This document shows, piece after piece, positions 47,088 through 55,769 of a stretch of DNA of 64,000 nt. The stretch is taken from NCBI RefSeq assembly GCF_000935025.1, contig NZ_CP010836.1:4697001-4761000 (forward strand), read 5' to 3'. Position numbers and translations under genes: made by a program. The notes beneath the pieces were generated by a model, which worked only from the letters and a program-made list of their open reading frames with translations, had not been told where the DNA came from and did no database searches. The number at the start of each line of letters is the position of its first letter. The first letter of the stretch is position 1. Origin of the DNA: Sphingomonas hengshuiensis. Its GTDB lineage: Bacteria; Pseudomonadota; Alphaproteobacteria; Sphingomonadales; Sphingomonadaceae.

Positions 47088-48011
47088 TCAGCGGGCCACT
47101 GCCGCCTCAACGATCCGGACCAGATCGCTCAGCGTCTCGCATACCGGCGTCGGCACGCCCAGCCGGGCGCCTTCGCGCGCGATGGCGCCGTTGATCGACT
47201 CGATCTCGCTCGGGCGCCCCGCCTCGCGATCGTGCAGCATCGATGCCTTGTGCGCGCGGTGATCGCGCAGCGCCGCGTCGACGCTGGCAAGGATGCCTGG
47301 GGCATCGATCGCGATCCCCTGCGCCGCGGCGACCGCGACCGTCTCGCGCGCCACCGCTGCGGCGATCCGGCGGCCGGGCGGATTGTCGACCCCGGCATTG
47401 GGCACCTGGCACAGCATCCCGATCGCATTGAGCGCAGCGTTGAACGCGACCTTCTCCCACACCGCCGCCGCGATATCGGCGCGCTCGGTGACGGCGAACC
47501 CTGCGGCGCGCAGCAGGCTCGCGACTCGGCCCGCCTTGTCGTCGGCGTCGGGCGCCATCGCCCCGAGGGCGATCGACGCGAAGCCGTGCGATGCCACTGC
47601 GCACGGCCCGGTCAGGTCGGCGGGGATCAGCGCGGTGCCCATCACCACCCGGTCCGCGCCAAAACCCTCGGCCAGCAACTCGGCATTGCCGATGCCGTTC
47701 TGCAAGGTCAGCGCGATCGGGCGATGCGCGCGCAGATGCGCCACCGACGCGATCGCCGCCGCGCTGTGCATCCCCTTGGTGAATAGGACGACCAGATCGA
47801 CGGGCGCGCCGACGTCACCGGCCAGCGCCGCCGCCACGCGCACCGTGCGCGTGCCCCGGTCATCGGTGAGCGTGATCCCCGAAGCGGCGATCGCGGCGAG
47901 GCGATCCGCATCGACATCGATCACCGTCACGCGCGCGCCGGTCTCGGCGATCCGCGCCGCGAACAGGCTGCCCATCGCGCCCGCGCCCAGGATAGCTACG
48001 CTGCCGATCAT
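47088..48011 (-). CDS. ketopantoate reductase (ApbA/PanE) family dehydrogenase
   Basis: The 307-residue protein has the N-terminal Rossmann motif VAILGAGAMGSLFAARIAE and family catalytic residues: Lys in WEKVAFNAALNAIGML (with the following Asn) and Glu in SEIESINGAIAR. PanE itself makes pantoate. However, this family also contains D-mandelate and other D-2-hydroxyacid dehydrogenases, and the gene is the last in a unit with a benzoylformate-decarboxylase-like enzyme and a Rieske dioxygenase. An aromatic 2-hydroxyacid dehydrogenase is therefore at least as likely; this is inference. Its ATG overlaps the dioxygenase beta stop (ATGA). Confidence 0.85.
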   Translation of the reverse strand: MIGSVAILGAGAMGSLFAARIAETGARVTVIDVDADRLAAIAASGITLTDDRGTRTVRVAAALAGDVGAPVDLVVLFTKGMHSAAAIASVAHLRAHRPIALTLQNGIGNAELLAEGFGADRVVMGTALIPADLTGPCAVASHGFASIALGAMAPDADDKAGRVASLLRAAGFAVTERADIAAAVWEKVAFNAALNAIGMLCQVPNAGVDNPPGRRIAAAVARETVAVAAAQGIAIDAPGILASVDAALRDHRAHKASMLHDREAGRPSEIESINGAIAREGARLGVPTPVCETLSDLVRIVEAAVAR

Positions 48012-48502
48012 ATCGAATAGACGTCCAGAAGCGTCGGCACGACATCGTTGAGCAGCCGGATCACCTTGCGCGCGATCCGCCACTCGCCGCCGACGCGGAC
48101 CAGTTCATGCTCATACCGCCCGAAAAACGCATGCGTCCGCCCGGCGCGGACATCGACGAGGTGGACGATGAAGCAGCTCGACACGCTGATGCTGTCGGCG
48201 CTCTGGGCAATGATCGTCACGTTGCTGATCGCATGCATCACGCGCAGCCGCACTTTCGACGCGACCGACATGCCCGAGCGGATGCGCCGGACGCGATCCT
48301 CGAGATTGCTGCGCCCCTGATAATAGATCAGCGACAATTCGCGGTCGGGGTCCTCGGTCTGCTCGCTCTCGTTGCGCCAGGCGGGCATCCAGAACACGGT
48401 GTCGGGGGTGAACAGCGCGAGCCACGCGTCATAGTCGCCCTGGTCGAGCAGCAGCGCCTCGCGGAACAGCAGCGCCTCGGCTTCGCGGAGAAGGTCGGTC
48501 AT
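48008..48502 (-). CDS. aromatic ring-hydroxylating dioxygenase beta subunit
   Basis: The 164-residue NTF2-fold subunit matches the BenB/HcaF-type beta subunit: EALLLDQGDYDAWLALFTPD, YYQGRSNLEDRVRRIRSG and the C-terminal RKVIRLLNDVVPTLLDVYSI. The beta subunit is structural in the alpha3-beta3 oxygenase. ATG at 48502 overlaps the alpha-subunit stop, and its stop overlaps the reductase ATG, both as ATGA. The frame is open further upstream, but that is inside the alpha gene. Confidence 0.93.
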   Translation of the reverse strand: MTDLLREAEALLFREALLLDQGDYDAWLALFTPDTVFWMPAWRNESEQTEDPDRELSLIYYQGRSNLEDRVRRIRSGMSVASKVRLRVMHAISNVTIIAQSADSISVSSCFIVHLVDVRAGRTHAFFGRYEHELVRVGGEWRIARKVIRLLNDVVPTLLDVYSI

Positions 48503-49839
48503 GCCAGCACTCCCGCCATGCGCTGTGCCCATGCGCGGTAATAGCTGTGGAACAGGCTCTCGTCGCAGGTCTGGGCCTGTCCCAGCACGCTGCGTTCGGG
48601 ATGAAGGTCGATGCTGTCCGAATAGGCATTGCCGCCCGCGACCGACGCGGCGAGCCCGCGGGCATGGCCCTGCAGCCACGGGCGCTCCTGCGCCGCCATT
48701 CCCGCCTGGCATTCCTCATAGACCACGGTGTCGTCGGGGGTGGCCATGCCCGTGGGATTGAAGAAATCCTCATATTGCCGGATGCGCATCCGCCGCGCCT
48801 CGGCGCTCTCGCCGCGCGGGGCGATGCACCAGGTCTGCATCTCGGTCAGGTTATGCGCCACCGGGCGGATCACGCGAAGCTGGCTGGAGGCGTTCTCGGC
48901 GATCTGGAGGTTGGGGAAGATCGTCAGGTTGCGCATGTTGAACATCCAGTTGCGCCGCGCCACCCCGACCCGCTCGGCGACCGCGTCCGCGGTCTCGTAC
49001 AGCGGCAGCGCAGGCGTCACCGCCATCAGCCCCCAATTGAGGACATGGCCGTTGGCGAAGCTGAACGTGCCGCCGGTCGGCCCCTCGGCATCCTCCTTCC
49101 AGAAATCGCTGCCGCCCAGCGTCGACTGGACCACTTCGGCCTTCTGCTCGCGAGCCCGCGCGTCGAGGATGCGGATGTAGCTCGGGTGGGTCGAGGTGAA
49201 ATGATATTGGTCCGAGCAATTCTCCAACTGCATCTTCCAGTTCGCGGCATAGGTGAAGCGCACCGCCCCCGGCACCAGTTCGGCGCCCTCGGGGCTCTGG
49301 TCCGCCACCAGATCGAGCAGCTTGCGCGCCTCGCCGAGATGCTCGTCGAGGCTGGGCACATCGGGGTTGAGGCTGGCGAACAGGAAGCCGCGATACTCGC
49401 CGAAGCGCGGCAGGCGCGCGAGGTCGTGATCCTCGCGATCGAACCCCTCACCATAACAGCCGCCGCTCTTCCATTTGATGTTACGGTTCGCGCCCGCGCT
49501 GTCGAAGGTCCAGCTGTGATAGGGGCAGACATGCATCCGGGCATTGCCCGACAGCTGCTGCGCGATGCGCGCGCCCTTGTGCGGACAGGCGTTGACGAAG
49601 CCGCCCAGCACGCCCTCGCCCGAGCGGCTGACCAGGATCGGCACCCTCCCGATAAAGCCGGTGAAGAAATCATGCGGCTTCTCGGCCTGGCACGCCATGC
49701 CGACGAACACCCAGCCGCCCTCGAAAATCGCCTGCATCTCGAGCGCGAACAGGTCCGGGTCGCTGAACAGCGCGCGGTTGATGCGGAAGACCCCGTCGTC
49801 GGGGCGGTCGTCGATCAGGTCGGTGAGGCGATAGGCCAT
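48499..49839 (-). CDS. aromatic ring-hydroxylating dioxygenase alpha subunit (benzoate-dioxygenase-like)
   Basis: The 446-residue catalytic subunit has a Rieske centre (C85-x-H87 in ACPHKGAR and C105-x2-H108 in CPYHSWTF) and the mononuclear iron site D210-x2-H213-x4-H218 in ENCSDQYHFTSTH, with the C-terminal acidic ligand in RQYEDFFNPTGMATPDD. The spacing and flanks recall BenA/AntA-type benzoate or anthranilate dioxygenases more than naphthalene-type ones. No ferredoxin or reductase gene is in the window, so electrons must come from elsewhere. It is 23 bases downstream of the decarboxylase-like gene and coupled to the beta gene. Confidence 0.93.
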   Translation of the reverse strand: MAYRLTDLIDDRPDDGVFRINRALFSDPDLFALEMQAIFEGGWVFVGMACQAEKPHDFFTGFIGRVPILVSRSGEGVLGGFVNACPHKGARIAQQLSGNARMHVCPYHSWTFDSAGANRNIKWKSGGCYGEGFDREDHDLARLPRFGEYRGFLFASLNPDVPSLDEHLGEARKLLDLVADQSPEGAELVPGAVRFTYAANWKMQLENCSDQYHFTSTHPSYIRILDARAREQKAEVVQSTLGGSDFWKEDAEGPTGGTFSFANGHVLNWGLMAVTPALPLYETADAVAERVGVARRNWMFNMRNLTIFPNLQIAENASSQLRVIRPVAHNLTEMQTWCIAPRGESAEARRMRIRQYEDFFNPTGMATPDDTVVYEECQAGMAAQERPWLQGHARGLAASVAGGNAYSDSIDLHPERSVLGQAQTCDESLFHSYYRAWAQRMAGVLA

Positions 49840-49862
49840 CGGCGTTCCTTTCCTGCGTCGCG

Positions 49863-51431
49863 TCAATCGACGACGATTTCGACCAGCGTCGGCGTCGGCG
49901 TCGCGAACGACCAGGCCAGTGCCGCGTCGAGCGCTTCGGGGGTATCGGCGCGCCGCGCGGCCATGCCATGCCCGGCGGCGAGCGCGCAGAAATCGAGGCC
50001 CGACAGGTCGGTGCCCTCGACCTTGGTCAGCCCGAAATGCCGGCCGAAGGATTCGAGCGCCTCGTACCGGTGATTGACGATCACCAGCACGCTGAGCGGC
50101 AGGTTCAGGCGGCTGGCGGTGAACAGCGCCTGGATCGAATACATCGCCGACCCGTCGCCGATCAGCGCGATCACGCGCTCGCCGGGCCGCGCCAGCGCGA
50201 TCCCCACCGAAGCGGGCAGCGCATAGCCCAGCCCGCCGCTGGCGGTGGTGTAAAAGCCGTCGGCGCGTAGCATCGGCAGCAAGTCGTACATCGCGGCGCG
50301 GCTGGACGGCGCTTCCTCGACGATGACCGACTCGCGCGGGCGCAGCGCCGCGATCCGGTGCATCGCCAGACGGTCGATCATCCGGTCGCCATCGGGCGCG
50401 GCGACAGGATCGCGGGGGGCAGGCGCCGGGCGAACGCCGGGCGTGGCACGCGCCGCCAGCGTCTCCAGCGCGCTGCGGCTGTTCGCCAGGATTCCCCGCC
50501 CGCACGGTGCCCAGGACAGTACCGCCGGATTGTCGTCGACCAGCCACAGCGCCAGCCCCTCGGGAACATGCGGCCCCGGCGCCTCGGTATGGTAGAGGTT
50601 GAGCGGCCCGCCGACGACGAGCGCCAGATCGTGGCGGCCCAGTTGCGCGACGATGTCCTGCCGGCTCGCGCGCAGGAAGCCCGCAAAGCAGCGATGGTCC
50701 TCGGGAAAGGCGTTGCGACACGCAAAGGGCGCGGCATAGACGCGCGCGCTATGCGCCTCGGCGAAGCGGATTGCGGCGTCCCAGGCGCCATCGCGCGCTG
50801 CGCCAGCTCCCAGTATCAGCGCCGGACGCTCCGCCCCGGCGAGCGCCTGCGCGAGTTCGTCCAGCGCCGCCGGATCGCCGGGGTTCGCCGTCGTGATCGT
50901 GCGCGGCTCGATGGCCTCACCGGGCTGGTCCCAGTCATCGACCGGCACCGATACGAAGGTCGGGCCGAACGGCGGCGTCATCGCGATCTGGTGCGCGCGG
51001 GCGATGGCGCGCGGCACATCGGCGGCACGCGCGGGCTCGCATGCCCATTTGACGAAGGGGCGCGGGAATTCGGTCGCGCGCTCGGCATGGAGGAACGGCT
51101 CGAACGGCAGGATCGATCGCGCCTGCTGGCCGGCAGTCACGACTAGCGGCGCCTGGTTCTTGAACGCCGTGAAGATATTGCCCAGCGCATGCCCGACGCC
51201 CGCCGAGCTGTGCAGATTGACCAGCGCGGCGGTGCGCGTCGCCTGCGCATAGCCGTCCGCCATCGCGACGACGGTCGCTTCCTGGAGCCCCAGCACATAG
51301 TCGAAATCGGCCGGAAAATCGCGGAACATCGGCAGTTCGGTCGATCCCGGATTGCCGAAGACCCGCGTCATGCCGAGCCGACGCAGCAGCGCCAGCGTCG
51401 CGTCTCGCACCGTCGTCATCTGGGCTGGCAT
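49863..51431 (-). CDS. mdlC: benzoylformate-decarboxylase-like thiamine diphosphate enzyme
   Basis: The 522-residue protein matches benzoylformate decarboxylase at several positions: VFGNPGSTELPMF (Ser site), Glu51 in GLQEATVVAMADG for cofactor activation, His74 in VNLHSSAGVGHALGN, and the ThDP motif IGDGSAMYSIQALFTASRLN. In Pseudomonas the enzyme turns benzoylformate into benzaldehyde in the mandelate pathway. Related 2-oxoacid decarboxylases cannot be excluded, so the symbol is tentative. It heads the unit with the Rieske dioxygenase and the PanE-family gene. AAGGA precedes the ATG at 51431; operator D lies 70 bases upstream. Confidence 0.87.
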   Translation of the reverse strand: MPAQMTTVRDATLALLRRLGMTRVFGNPGSTELPMFRDFPADFDYVLGLQEATVVAMADGYAQATRTAALVNLHSSAGVGHALGNIFTAFKNQAPLVVTAGQQARSILPFEPFLHAERATEFPRPFVKWACEPARAADVPRAIARAHQIAMTPPFGPTFVSVPVDDWDQPGEAIEPRTITTANPGDPAALDELAQALAGAERPALILGAGAARDGAWDAAIRFAEAHSARVYAAPFACRNAFPEDHRCFAGFLRASRQDIVAQLGRHDLALVVGGPLNLYHTEAPGPHVPEGLALWLVDDNPAVLSWAPCGRGILANSRSALETLAARATPGVRPAPAPRDPVAAPDGDRMIDRLAMHRIAALRPRESVIVEEAPSSRAAMYDLLPMLRADGFYTTASGGLGYALPASVGIALARPGERVIALIGDGSAMYSIQALFTASRLNLPLSVLVIVNHRYEALESFGRHFGLTKVEGTDLSGLDFCALAAGHGMAARRADTPEALDAALAWSFATPTPTLVEIVVD

Positions 51432-51491
51432 CCTCTCGTCCTTCGCGACGGCTTGCTCCGGTACCCTGCGGCCCGAGCGCCGACGCTTCCC

Positions 51492-51519
51492 TTGATCATA
51501 GTTGATAGATCAACATAAT
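51492..51519 (+). promoter_or_regulatory. predicted promoter of the esterase gene
   Basis: TTGATC (51492-51497), 16 bases, then CATAAT (51514-51519) resembles a sigma-70-type promoter reading right towards 51604. Operator D fills the spacer, so binding would exclude RNA polymerase. Confidence 0.45.
51501..51514. promoter_or_regulatory. predicted MarR-type operator D
   Basis: GTTGATAGATCAAC has perfect six-base arms (GTTGAT/ATCAAC) around AG. It lies between the divergent decarboxylase-like gene (70 bases) and the esterase gene (90 bases), so one site can control both. Confidence 0.65.
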
Positions 51520-51603
51520 CCCGGTTGCAACCAATGGCTATCGCCGATACCCATTCGCCAGAGCCCGGAGAAACACGCCGGGGATCAAAGGGGAGAGGAT
51601 GCA

Positions 51604-52620
51604 ATGAACCGGATCGTGCGATCGGTGCTGGCTGCCGCGGTGCTCGTCATCAGCACCACGGCACAGGCCCAGAGCCCCGCGGCAAAGGTGGATGCGATCA
51701 AGGTCCACAGCGCCGCGATCGAGGGCAATCTGGAGGGCAACAGCGCGGATCGCGACGTGTTCGTCGTGCTGCCGCCCAGCTATGCCAGCCATCCCGAACG
51801 GCGCTATCCGGTGGTCTATTTCCTCCATGGCTTCTTCGCCACGGCGGCGAAATATATGGAGGGCACCCGCATCGCCGAGGCTGCCGCCGCCGCGGTGCAG
51901 GCGGGGGGCGCGGAGATGATCCTCGTCGTCCCCGATAGTGACAGCCGCCATGCGGGCTCGCTCTATTCGAACTCGTCGACCGTCGGCAATTTCGAAGGCT
52001 TCATCACCCGCGACCTGATCGCCGCGATCGACCGTCAATACCGCACCCTCGCGCGCCCCGAGAGCCGGGGCCTCGCCGGGCACTCGATGGGCGGCTATGG
52101 CACGCTGCGGCTCGCGATGCGCTATCCGGGCATCTATTCCAGCATCTATGCGATGAGCGCGTGCTGCCTCGCGCCGCGCGCGCCGGTCGCCGAACAGCTC
52201 AAGCCGCTGGCGGGGATCACCCCGGAACAGGCGGCAAAGGGCGATTTCATGGTCCGCGCGACGCTCGCCAGCGCCGCCGCCTGGTCCCCCGCGCCCGAAA
52301 AGCCGCCGCTGTTCCTCGAAACCGGGCTGCTGCCCGATGGCAGTATCGATCCGCTGGTGACGGCGAAATGGGCCGCCAATGCGCCGCTGGTGATGGTCGC
52401 CCAGTCGGTGCCCGCGCTCAAGACGCTGTCGGGAATCGCGATGGACGTCGGCGACAAGGATTCGCTGAAAGGCAGCAACGAAGCCGTCCATGACGAGCTG
52501 CTGCGCTTCGGGCTCAAGGTCGAGTGGGAAGTCTATGACGGCGACCATGGCAATCGCATCGCCGAACGCTTCCGCACCAAATTGCTGCCCTTCTTCTCCC
52601 GCCAGCTAAAGGGGCAATAG
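51604..52620 (+). CDS. secreted esterase, esterase-D/feruloyl-esterase-like
   Basis: The 338-residue alpha/beta hydrolase has a signal peptide (MNRIVRSVLAAAVLVISTTAQAQ) and the putative-esterase family pattern VVLPPSYASHPERRYPVVYF, LHGFFATA, the nucleophile elbow GLAGHSMGGYGTLRLAM and a catalytic histidine in DGDHGNRIAE. It should act in the periplasm. Homologues include S-formylglutathione hydrolases and feruloyl or acetylxylan esterases. The ATG at 51604 follows GGAGAGG. It is the rightmost gene of the MarR island, divergent from the decarboxylase-like unit. Confidence 0.9.
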   Translation: MNRIVRSVLAAAVLVISTTAQAQSPAAKVDAIKVHSAAIEGNLEGNSADRDVFVVLPPSYASHPERRYPVVYFLHGFFATAAKYMEGTRIAEAAAAAVQAGGAEMILVVPDSDSRHAGSLYSNSSTVGNFEGFITRDLIAAIDRQYRTLARPESRGLAGHSMGGYGTLRLAMRYPGIYSSIYAMSACCLAPRAPVAEQLKPLAGITPEQAAKGDFMVRATLASAAAWSPAPEKPPLFLETGLLPDGSIDPLVTAKWAANAPLVMVAQSVPALKTLSGIAMDVGDKDSLKGSNEAVHDELLRFGLKVEWEVYDGDHGNRIAERFRTKLLPFFSRQLKGQ

Positions 52621-52655
52621 CGCGGGCGGTCGCGATGCCGTAGCCTGGACGGGCC

Positions 52656-54143
52656 ATGTCCCAGCCCCCCTATATCCTCGCCATCGACCAGGGTACGACC
52701 TCGACCCGGTGCATCCTGTTCGACGCGGCGGCGGTGCCCGTCGCGGTCGCGCAACGCGAATTCGCGCAGCATTATCTGCAGCATGGCTGGGTCGAGCATG
52801 ATCCCGAGGATATCTGGCGCGATACCGTCGCGGTGCTGCGCGAAGTCGTGGCCAAGGCGGAGGTGCAGCTTGCCGACATCGCCGGGCTCGGCATCACCAA
52901 CCAGCGCGAAACGGTGGTGGTATGGGAACGCGCGACCGGCCGCCCGATCTACAATGCGATCGTGTGGCAGGACCGCCGCACCGCCGACGCCTGTGCGCGG
53001 CTGAAGGAATCGGGCGCCGAGGCCATGGTCAGCGGCAAGACCGGCCTCCTGCTCGATCCCTATTTCTCGGGCACCAAGCTCGCCTGGATCCTCGACAATG
53101 TCGCAGGCGCGCGCGCCGCCGCCGATCTCGGCGAGCTGGCGTTCGGGACGATCGACAGCTTCCTCCTCTCGCGGCTGACGCGGGGCAAGGTCCATGCGAC
53201 CGATCCCACCAATGCCGGGCGCACGCTGTTGTTCGACATTTTCGAACAACGCTGGGACGACGAACTGCTCCGCCTGTTCGACATCCCGGCATCGCTGCTG
53301 CCCGAGGTGTTCGACAACAGCCATGTCTTCGGCCATCTCGATCCCGACATATTGGGCGCGCCGATCCCGATCGCGGGGATGGCGGGCGACCAGCAGGCGG
53401 CGTTGTTCGGCCAGGGATGCGTCCGACCGGGCATGGCCAAATCGACCTATGGCACCGGCTGCTTCCTGCTGATGAACCTCGGCGAGACCCCGGTGCTGTC
53501 CACCAACCGGCTGCTCACCACCCCCGCCTGTCGCCTGAACGGCAAGACGCAATACGCGCTGGAGGGATCGATCTTCGTCGCGGGCGCTGCCGTCAAATGG
53601 CTGCGCGACGGGCTGAAGATCATCACCCGCGCGTCGGAAACGCACGACATGGCGACGCGCGTCCCCGACAGCCACGGCGTGTACATGGTGCCCGCATTCG
53701 TCGGCATGGGCGCGCCCTATTGGGACCCCGCCGCGCGTGGGCTGATCTGCGGGCTGACGCTCAACGCGACCGACGCGCATCTGGCGCGCGCGGCGCTCGA
53801 ATCGGTGGCTTATCAGACGATGGACCTGATCGACGCGATGGCCGCCGATGCTGGCCCCGCCGCGACGGCGCTGCGCGTCGATGGCGGGATGGCGGCGAAC
53901 GACTGGCTTTGCCAGTTCCTCGCCGACATGCTGGAGGCGCCGGTCGAGCGCCCCGCGATTGTCGAGACGACTGCATTGGGTGCAGCGTTCCTGGCGGGGA
54001 TGGCGACGGGGGTATGGGACGGCGTCGGCGCGCTGGAGGGGCTCTGGTCGCTCGATCGGCGCTTCGAGCCCGCCATGGAAGCACCCAAGCGCGAGACGAT
54101 GGTCGCGGGGTGGCGCAAGGCAGTGGCGCGCGCGCTGCTATAA
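52656..54143 (+). CDS. glpK: glycerol kinase
   Basis: This 495-residue FGGY kinase phosphorylates glycerol to glycerol 3-phosphate. Evidence: N-terminal [47 protein letters not shown], and the second-domain signature [33 protein letters not shown] closes the site. Its length matches GlpK. It is tail to tail with glpD 15 bases away, so the two are separate transcripts. No glycerol facilitator or glpR gene is present in the window. Confidence 0.96.
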   Translation: MSQPPYILAIDQGTTSTRCILFDAAAVPVAVAQREFAQHYLQHGWVEHDPEDIWRDTVAVLREVVAKAEVQLADIAGLGITNQRETVVVWERATGRPIYNAIVWQDRRTADACARLKESGAEAMVSGKTGLLLDPYFSGTKLAWILDNVAGARAAADLGELAFGTIDSFLLSRLTRGKVHATDPTNAGRTLLFDIFEQRWDDELLRLFDIPASLLPEVFDNSHVFGHLDPDILGAPIPIAGMAGDQQAALFGQGCVRPGMAKSTYGTGCFLLMNLGETPVLSTNRLLTTPACRLNGKTQYALEGSIFVAGAAVKWLRDGLKIITRASETHDMATRVPDSHGVYMVPAFVGMGAPYWDPAARGLICGLTLNATDAHLARAALESVAYQTMDLIDAMAADAGPAATALRVDGGMAANDWLCQFLADMLEAPVERPAIVETTALGAAFLAGMATGVWDGVGALEGLWSLDRRFEPAMEAPKRETMVAGWRKAVARALL

Positions 54144-54158
54144 CCCCCCACCAGCGGA

Positions 54159-55658
54159 TCAGCCCGCCGCCAGATACTCCGCCAGCCGCTCCGCAGTGCC
54201 GGGGGGTACGTGCAGCCCCAGCTTGCTGCGCCGGAACAAGATGTCCTCGGCGGTGCGCGCCCATTCGCGGTCGCGCAGATACGCGACCTCGGCGGTGGTC
54301 AGCCCGCCGCCCAGATCCTCGCCCACCGCCGCGATCGTCTGCGCATCGCCCAGAATGTCCGAAACACGGGTGCCATAGGCGCGCGCCAGCCGCCGCAGCA
54401 GCGCCGGGTCGAAACCCGGGCGCTCGGCGATCAGCCCCGCCAGAAAGTCCTCGAAATCGGCCATGTCGCCACCGGGAAGCACCGCGCCCGCGGTCCAGGC
54501 GCCGCTCGCTTCGGGAAAGAACGGCGCCAGATGCTCGAGCGCATGCTCCGCCAGCTTGCGATAGGTTGTGATCTTTCCCCCGAATATGTTGAGCAACGGC
54601 GCGCCGCCGTCCTCGCCGGATTCGAGATCGAGCACATAGTCGCGCGTCACCGCCGAGGCGCTTCCCGCCTTGTCGTCGTACAGCGGGCGGATGCCGGCAT
54701 AGCTCCACGCGACGTCGGCCGCGTCGCTCTGCCGCGTGAAGTAGCGGTTCACCGTGTCGAGCAGGTAGCGTGTCTCGCCTGCGCTGATCTCCGCCTTGGC
54801 CGGTGCGCCCTGCCATGGCTCGTCGGTGGTGCCGACCAGCGTGAAGTGCCCCTCATAGGGGATGGCGAACACGATCCGCCGATCCGGGTTCTGGAGCATG
54901 AAGCAATGATCGCCCTCGTACAGCCGCGGCAGGACGATGTGGCTGCCCTTGACCAGCCGCACGCCGCGGGTCGCATTGGCGCCGGTGACGCGGGCGATCA
55001 CCTCCTCCACCCAGGGCCCCGCCGCATTGACGAGCGCGCGCGCTTTCACGCTGCGGCTGCCCTCCGCATCTGCGATCGTCGCGATCCAGCCCGGGCTTTC
55101 GCGCCGCGCGTCGAGCAGCCGCGTGCGCGTCGCGATCGTCGCGCCGCGATCGGCGGCATCGCGTGCGTTGAGCACCACCAGCCGGCTGTCCTCGACCCAG
55201 CAGTCCGAATAGACGAAGCCCTTGCCGCGCCGATCGGAAAGCCCCGCGCCATATGCGGACCGGTCGAGCCGGATCGTCTCGGTCCCCGGCAGCGCCTTTC
55301 GCCCGCCGAGATGGTCGTAGAGAAACAGCCCGAGCCGCACCATCCAGGCGGGGCGCGGCGATTGCGTCTGCGGCAGCACGAAGCGCAGCGGCCAGATGAT
55401 GTGCGGTGCCATGCCCCATAGCCGCTCGCGCTCGATCAGCGCCTCGCGCACCAGCCGGAATTCGCCATATTCGAGGTAGCGCAGCCCGCCATGGATCAGC
55501 TTGGTCGACGCCGAGGAGGTGTGCCCCGCCAGATCGTCCTGCTCGACCAGCAGCACCGAAAGCCCGCGCCCGGCGGCATCGCGCGCGATTCCCGCGCCGT
55601 TGATTCCGCCGCCGACCACCAATAGATCGAAGCTGGCACCCGTCCCGTCGCTGCCCAT
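54159..55658 (-). CDS. glpD: aerobic glycerol-3-phosphate dehydrogenase
   Basis: This 499-residue FAD enzyme oxidises glycerol 3-phosphate to dihydroxyacetone phosphate and feeds electrons to ubiquinone at the inner membrane. The dinucleotide motif is DLLVVGGGINGAGIARDAAG, followed by SSASTKLIHGGLRYLEYGEF and a C-terminal domain. It follows the usual length of about 500. ATG at 55658 is preceded by an open but GTG-poor region. It completes the glycerol route with glpK and, functionally, with the periplasmic glpQ product. Confidence 0.96.
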   Translation of the reverse strand: MGSDGTGASFDLLVVGGGINGAGIARDAAGRGLSVLLVEQDDLAGHTSSASTKLIHGGLRYLEYGEFRLVREALIERERLWGMAPHIIWPLRFVLPQTQSPRPAWMVRLGLFLYDHLGGRKALPGTETIRLDRSAYGAGLSDRRGKGFVYSDCWVEDSRLVVLNARDAADRGATIATRTRLLDARRESPGWIATIADAEGSRSVKARALVNAAGPWVEEVIARVTGANATRGVRLVKGSHIVLPRLYEGDHCFMLQNPDRRIVFAIPYEGHFTLVGTTDEPWQGAPAKAEISAGETRYLLDTVNRYFTRQSDAADVAWSYAGIRPLYDDKAGSASAVTRDYVLDLESGEDGGAPLLNIFGGKITTYRKLAEHALEHLAPFFPEASGAWTAGAVLPGGDMADFEDFLAGLIAERPGFDPALLRRLARAYGTRVSDILGDAQTIAAVGEDLGGGLTTAEVAYLRDREWARTAEDILFRRSKLGLHVPPGTAERLAEYLAAG

Positions 55659-55769
55659 GCGTCGTCCACCTGTTCCTGGCTGCCATTCCCCCTTACCCTT
55701 TCAAGCGAAACGCGAAAGCACGGAAGCGAGACCGATGAACATTGTGGCGATGGCCCCGCGCGGGGCAGC

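Noticed and set aside
48499..50721. 740-residue fusion of the dioxygenase alpha subunit with an N-terminal extension
   Set aside because: The extra 294 codons are antisense or out-of-frame sequence inside the decarboxylase gene; the ATG at 49839 gives the normal alpha-subunit start.
35251..52620. Integrative element inserted at tRNA-Lys
   Set aside because: The catabolic island starts just after the tRNA, but I find no integrase and no second copy of the tRNA 3' end around 52.6 kb.
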